DNA of 64,000 bases. It comes from Chondrosia reniformis (taxonomy: Eukaryota; Porifera; Demospongiae; Chondrillida; Chondrillidae). Where the stretch lies: contig OX359191.1 in NCBI GenBank assembly GCA_947172415.1, positions 8,355,130 through 8,419,129 of the forward strand, written 5' to 3'. Every line of letters begins with the position of its first letter. Position 1 is the stretch's first letter. The notes below the pieces were generated by a model. That model ran no database searches. It worked only from the letters and a program-made list of their open reading frames with translations, and was not told where the DNA came from. Shown piece after piece: positions 58,801 to 64,000 of the stretch. The translations under genes and the position numbers were made by a program.

Positions 58801-61288
58801 ACCAGCTATAGTTATGAACTTAATAACCAAGCATTACCTTAGGACTCAGTATTATTGATTCATGAGTACATTACATTTTATTCATTCAAAAATTGACTAA
58901 TAAACATGAAAATAACTTATAGTCCAATGTTACGCAATATCTCTTAAAGGGACACTTCCTATTATAAAATCAATCAGCCTATCAGTAAATAATGAACACA
59001 ACATTCACGCACTAGATAACTGGCCTGGAGGCTCACCAGCATACTTATAACTGGAAAATTTTACGGGTCATATGGTAGATACAAACCTTAAGCATGCATA
59101 CTTTGAGATGTGCTTTTTGTAACGAGTAAAGCTGAATACTGGTGTGGCCTAGTCGATGAAATTGCAGTAAAATATAAATCGCAATTTCCAGCCGCCATTT
59201 TGGTACTGCTTTGGGAAATTCCCTAATACACTTCGTATACATGCTGAGTCTGCTGCAGCTACTATAACGTACTTCACGACAAATTTATTAATAATAATTT
59301 TTGTAATAGTTCAGAAGGCTAACGTTTTTTTACATCTATAAGTGAATTGAAATGTCACTGAATCTATTATTTCTATAATATGCCTATAATCAAAAATAAT
59401 AGCTAATTAAACCATTATTATGGTAATCACTCTCAAACATCATGAACTGTAAAGAGGCAAAACACTGACTTAATTTCTGGATATTAAACTGTTCATAAAT
59501 GCACTGGTTTGCAAGTATAGTGTCATGTATGCAAGACTTCTGAAAGACCAAGAAAGACTAATACTCCTACAGTCGCATATGAAAGATTAAATTCCCAGAA
59601 ATAGCTGGCCCAGGGGAAAAGAAAAAGGAGTAGACTCTTGTATACTCTATAGGTTTTGCCCTAACTTTAAGAAAATCGTTCTATTGTCTAAATGCTTTTT
59701 AGGAATATGTTATACAAAATATTATAAAAAGATATTAAGTCCATTTAAAAATGTTTATCAAGAGTATTCAGACAACCAGGGTGTTCTTCTAAATTGACAA
59801 CATTAAAAGAACTCACAAAAGGGTTATTATAGCTATATATAATACACAAAATATAAATCTTTAATGAAGCAACATTATGTAAATAATATTATGACATTGT
59901 ACTAATTTACTGGCATAATGGTAATCTTAAATGTGTACGCTACTATAGTAACAGTTAAGGAACTTTCGGAAGACAATAAGCTATGAGAAATTTTAAAGTA
60001 TTTACTGGGATGGAATTGTGCATAATGTTATATATACCCATTAACTAATAGTTGAGTATGTAATCACTTTACTTTACAACTTTAGACAGCTAGCACGTAA
60101 CTACAAACAACTATCATTAGTCTTATTAACATTTTTAACTCTTTTTATATAACATAACTAAAATCAGCCAAACGTTGGACAATTTGAATGACATACATAG
60201 AGTTGTATATATATACTTGTATATTATTTAGCATGCACGCATGGACAGTATCAGTGGATCAACAATTGAAAGCTCAATTGCAAATCTCAAGTGTTTTATT
60301 CTCATAATACATGTAAATGAAGTTATTTCTCATTTCTGAAGTGTTAAATATAGAATCTAGATTTGTGCAGCGCAGTGCAAGAACATCTGGTTAGTTGGGT
60401 TTTGATTGGTCAACATTTAATTAACTCACTATATATGATCTACATTTATACTTGTGCATTTAATATGTATAGTGTTATACCTAATGTAGACAAAGACATA
60501 TAATAACAGATGAACCCCCATTAGACCTAAAGATGTGCACATATATATAGTTAGTGTATATACACATATATACACTAACTTTAAATCCATTAGTCCATTT
60601 GGGAGGAGCAAACATAATGACATTATACCATGGCTCTAATTGCAATTAATTTTTGCAAGAGTACTATATACGTACGTATGAATATGATTACACATGACCA
60701 GTATATAGTAAAATTGCATGGGATAACACCTGCAATAAGTAGACATTATCTGAAATATGGCAGCTATTATATATATGTATATATACTTTGAATAATCTAT
60801 AGCTAATACACTATTTAGCATATACTGTATATGTATTGTCTGTGTAAATCTATAGTATATAGAAGATGGTTATATTTTGGGTAATTATTCATCTTATTAA
60901 TACTCTTATCATAATATTACAATACTAATGTGATTATTGTATATGTTTAATGCAGGCTCCTGACCATGACTAGTGCTGTTCTAATACATGGAACCTCTTA
61001 CTTTGTATTATATTATATATAAATATAATGTACAATACTTCCCTTTATTAACTAGGAATGTTCATATATATATCTCATGATCAGTTTTGAATTGCTACAT
61101 AAGAAATCAATAGATGCATGTACATATGTACATTGATTTGATGACTCGACCTACATTATGCATTATTATCCTTTTCCATGAATAAAATGTAAATTAACTT
61201 AATCCAAAGAAAATGGAGACAAAAACCTGAAAGAGTGTTACTTATATCTATGTTTTTGACATTGATAGTCTGAAAGAATTGTTTTGAT
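58801..61288. other. Convergent intergenic interval
   Basis: This is the 3' flanking DNA of genes B and C. It holds a dispersed family 1 copy (59545-59660) and a 13-bp inverted repeat (60550-60579; GTTAGTGTATATA arms). I see no gene. Confidence 0.7.
59545..59660 (-). repeat. Dispersed repeat family 1, copy
   Basis: ATTCCCAGAAATAGCTGGCC, GACTCTTGTATACTC and TAGGTTTTGCCCTAA match other copies of the family. Confidence 0.65.
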
Positions 61289-63669
61289 TTATGCAGTCGC
61301 TTCTTCTCCTCCTTCTCCCTCCCCAGCTTCAGCAGTTTCTGAAGAAGCTGTATCCATTTCTTCGAGTGGAATTGGGAACCTTGGTGTTACTTGAGTATAG
61401 TATCCCATTATCTGTACACCTGGAACTCTGATTTTCATTCCTGATCCAGTTGATTGAGAATTGAAAGCTGATCTGGATCTCCTTGAGCTAGCTGATGATC
61501 TATAGCTGCTGGCACTACTGAAGGCTACTGGACCCCATCCTGATGATCCACCTGAACCTCCTGATGCATAAGAACTCGTTCCTGCCCTCATGATGGAGGA
61601 TGACGTGGTCTTATCTATTCCACTGAATGAAAGGTCTATGTTTCTTCCTAGGAGGAATGCTGTCATATATTGAGGCAGTTTATATGTTGCTGAATCATTG
61701 GCAACATTTAAGAAGTCTTTTTCTGGTAATGGCCCTGGAGACAAACTGTAGGCGTCATCTCTCTGTTATAGAAAAAGAAAAATCTGATACATGCATTTTG
61801 GACTCTACAACGTTTACAAACAATACAAACGACAGTATGTATACGTATATATACAAACACTATTTTTTGTATACGTAATAGCTTACAATTTCGTATTTTT
61901 TGCTTCGGAATAAACTGGGTCTGAACCAGGGTCTTTGTACAGTAACTCTAAGTATTTTTCCGCTCACTGATATGTCTGAGCCAGTAATCCTGGAATATGC
62001 ATTAGAAAGAGATACAGAACTACTACTTGAGCTGCTGCTAGAGCTACCAGAAGATCTTCTACTCCACCACGAACCAGAACGGGAATAGCTGGAACTTGAG
62101 GCAGCTGAAGAATAGGCTGAATCAAATGATGACGTGCTTGTAGCTTGTGTCTGAGAACTATATGTAAACTCAAAGCTCTGCCATTGGTCATTTGGATCAA
62201 ATGCTTCTGAATCACCAGCAATTTCTGAGACTGGAGGTGGAGCCACTGCTAACTGAACTTGGAGTGAAGCAATTTCTTCATCTAATTGAGCAATCCTGTT
62301 GTCAACTCCAGCAATATCAGATTGTGATTGGTAAGCTTGTAATTCTGCAAGCTCAGCTGTTGCACTGCCTGAATCTTCAACATTACCTAAAACCTGGTCT
62401 CTCATGCTTTCATATTCCTGACACTCTGGAATGTCCATTTTGTTCATACTAGGATTGTTTAGTGCAACAACAGTGCAGTTACACTGGTAAACTTTCAGTT
62501 GATCAACTGTTGCATTAAGTGTGCCCTGCATCATCGAATTCTTTCCTTCAGCCACTTGGATTGCCTCAGCCAACACAGATTCACACATGCCACCAGAATC
62601 ATGACCCTTTGATGTAATTAATACAAAACGTTGACTTTGTAAATCACTTATTTGCATCTGAATCTGTTCTCTACTCATTGCTGGAGGTCTATGCACACAT
62701 AAACATAGAAATGTAATTATCCTGTATACTTGGAAAACTACAAGTAAAATTTATAATGGTCCATTTGACTATTTATTTACTCCGTATTCAAACGGTAACT
62801 TACTCTGTTGCAATGTATCTGTACCAGTCACTTGGGGAAAAGGTGACTGGGTAGATGGTCTGAGTTCGATCGAGGGAGATTCTTGAGGACGATCGAAGCG
62901 CTGATCTGGCTTCTAGCAAAGCGGTAGCTGGGGAATTTGTTCCTAGTCTTGATAAGTATATTTCAATAGTTTCTTTTTCACCAAACACTAACCATTCTAT
63001 GTAGGCACCATCAACCTCGGCCTGAATTGAAGGATAGTTCCTTGTGAACCAATACTGGTAGTCTATTGATGACAGATTTCGTCTTTGGCCTTCTATGAAG
63101 TTCTCCGTAGTACTTCTCAGCTCATTATATCTTCTCTGATATTTTCTATATAGAGATAGCCTTGTCACTTCCTGTAGTGTATCTGGATCCTCGGTCTTGC
63201 TAAGGAGATAACCCGACGCTTCCATACATTGCTTCTTCTGATTTTCACTTAAAGTCTCAAATCCTCTTATGGTGAGCTGGCCCACTATGTCTCTATATAT
63301 GGTTGCTAAACTTTGGCCCGTTTCAGAGCCTGCAAAAGGATTTAGGCCTGGGACAATATCACTTAGTTTAAACATATTTTCACTAATTCTGGGAGGAATT
63401 TCCTGGAATCGGGAGTTTGGGTCTTGAAGTCGCTGCTGGGCAACATAAGCATCTCCTGGATAATAATCAAAGTAGTTTAACACTTTTCCAGGTAGTAGTA
63501 GGGCCAGTCTTTGGGTGACTGGAACTTCTATGTCTCCAGCAGACGGTAAAGCGACGCTATGGATAACTTTATAAAGTTGGATTAACTGGTTGCTAGCTGT
63601 GGCCCCGGCATCCTGCCCTTGAACAATACTGGTTTCCACAATCAGCAATAGAATATAGAACAGTTTCAT
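61289..63669 (-). CDS. Secreted protein of unknown function, RPWFRP family, gene C
   Basis: Three exons, about 62806-63669, 61887-62692 and 61289-61763, join in phase. A signal peptide (MKLFYILLLIVETSIVQG) precedes the family N-terminal domain (LLPGKVLNYFDYYPGDAYV, IPPRISENMFKLSD, NPFAGSETGQSL, YPVTFSPSDWYRYI). Exon 2 has a coiled coil (REQIQMQISDLQSQR), CNCTVV and IPECQEYESM shared with gene A, FDPNDQWQSFEF, a long serine run and VTVQRPWFRPSLF. Exon 3 has LSPGPLPEKDF, LPQYMTAFLLGRNIDLSF, a Ser/Gly-rich loop and IPGVQ-like VPGVQIMGYY, then an acidic tail (AGEGEGGEEATA) absent from gene A. The TATA box TATAAAAG lies at 63716-63723. Gene A is its closest relative here. The reaction or ligand is unknown. 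Confidence 0.85.
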
Positions 63670-63715
63670 CCTTGGACACTTACACTGCAGAAATGGGGTT
63701 CTTTGAACACAAGAC

Positions 63716-63723
63716 CTTTTATA
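63716..63723 (-). promoter_or_regulatory. TATA box of RPWFRP gene C
   Basis: TATAAAAG on the minus strand sits about 50 bases before the start codon at 63669. Confidence 0.6.
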
Positions 63724-63964
63724 TTACCATATACAATTAGTATATATATATATATATATATATATGTAACCTTTTTATTTACAAATTCTATACTGTATAT
63801 ATAGCTAATCTTTTATTCATGATGTTCTGTTCTAAGGCTTCCCCCTATAATCTGGAGAATATTAGTGTCCTTAACTTCCATGTGTTTTTGACCTATGTCT
63901 ATAAAATGAAACGAGACGTGGCATTCAGTTAACTTGCTGGTTAGAAAAAATCTTTGGCTAAAAG

Positions 63965-64000
63965 ATGATGCTCTATTTGCTCCTAATTCAGATTGGATTG
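63965..64000 (+). CDS. Possible start of another secreted-protein gene, cut by the window edge
   Basis: An ATG at 63965 opens a frame MMLYLLLIQIGL to the window end. It reads like the start of a signal peptide and faces away from gene C, about 295 bases off, as in the other divergent pairs here. Only twelve codons are visible. Confidence 0.3.
   Translation, partial: MMLYLLLIQIGL

Overview
The window is nuclear DNA of an animal. It is AT-rich, the genes are split by many short GT-AG introns, and the protein set is metazoan: an ACK-type tyrosine kinase and secreted proteins built from NIDO, AMOP, VWD, EGF, IgGFc-binding and Ig domains. Gene compactness and style suggest a sponge (demosponge, Amphimedon-like). 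That is an inference; nothing in the window proves the species. Gene models were spliced by eye from GT-AG sites and reading-frame phase, so exon edges may shift by a few bases.

Layout. 25-9630 (+): the 3' part of a long many-exon gene that I cannot name, with helical and charged regions and a possible GNAT-like acetyltransferase segment near its end. 9471-10902 (-): an Arf-like GTPase whose last exon overlaps, on the opposite strand, the last exon of the first gene. 11419-12939 (-): a small Ig plus FN3-like surface protein with a hydrophobic tail. 12940-14780: non-coding, with a GC-rich patch. 14780-26190: a large satellite block of about 169-bp monomers in two orientations, interrupted by four copies of a roughly 630-bp element that carries a small exon-like reading frame. 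27073-32930 (-): an ACK/TNK2-like non-receptor tyrosine kinase (SAM-like, kinase, SH3, UBA). 34206-34791 (-): NAA38, the LSM-like subunit of NatC.

From 35 kb to the end the window is a cluster of secreted proteins. 35349-42511 (+) is a MUC4/SUSD2-like NIDO-AMOP-VWD-EGF protein. 45897-54213 (+) is a mosaic of NIDO, an IgGFc-binding domain, seven Ig domains and a trypsin-like domain that has lost its catalytic residues. Around it lie three members of one secreted protein family that I cannot name (43338-45758 -, 55708-58800 +, 61289-63669 -), defined by an RPWFRP-type motif and a conserved three-exon layout. Several neighbours are divergently paired over short shared promoters with visible TATA boxes. 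A new secreted-protein gene may begin at the right edge.

Together the right half looks like an extracellular adhesion, mucus or innate-recognition neighbourhood. The best candidates for something undescribed are the three-gene RPWFRP family, the Ig/pseudo-protease mosaic protein, and the satellite block that has amplified a broken first exon.
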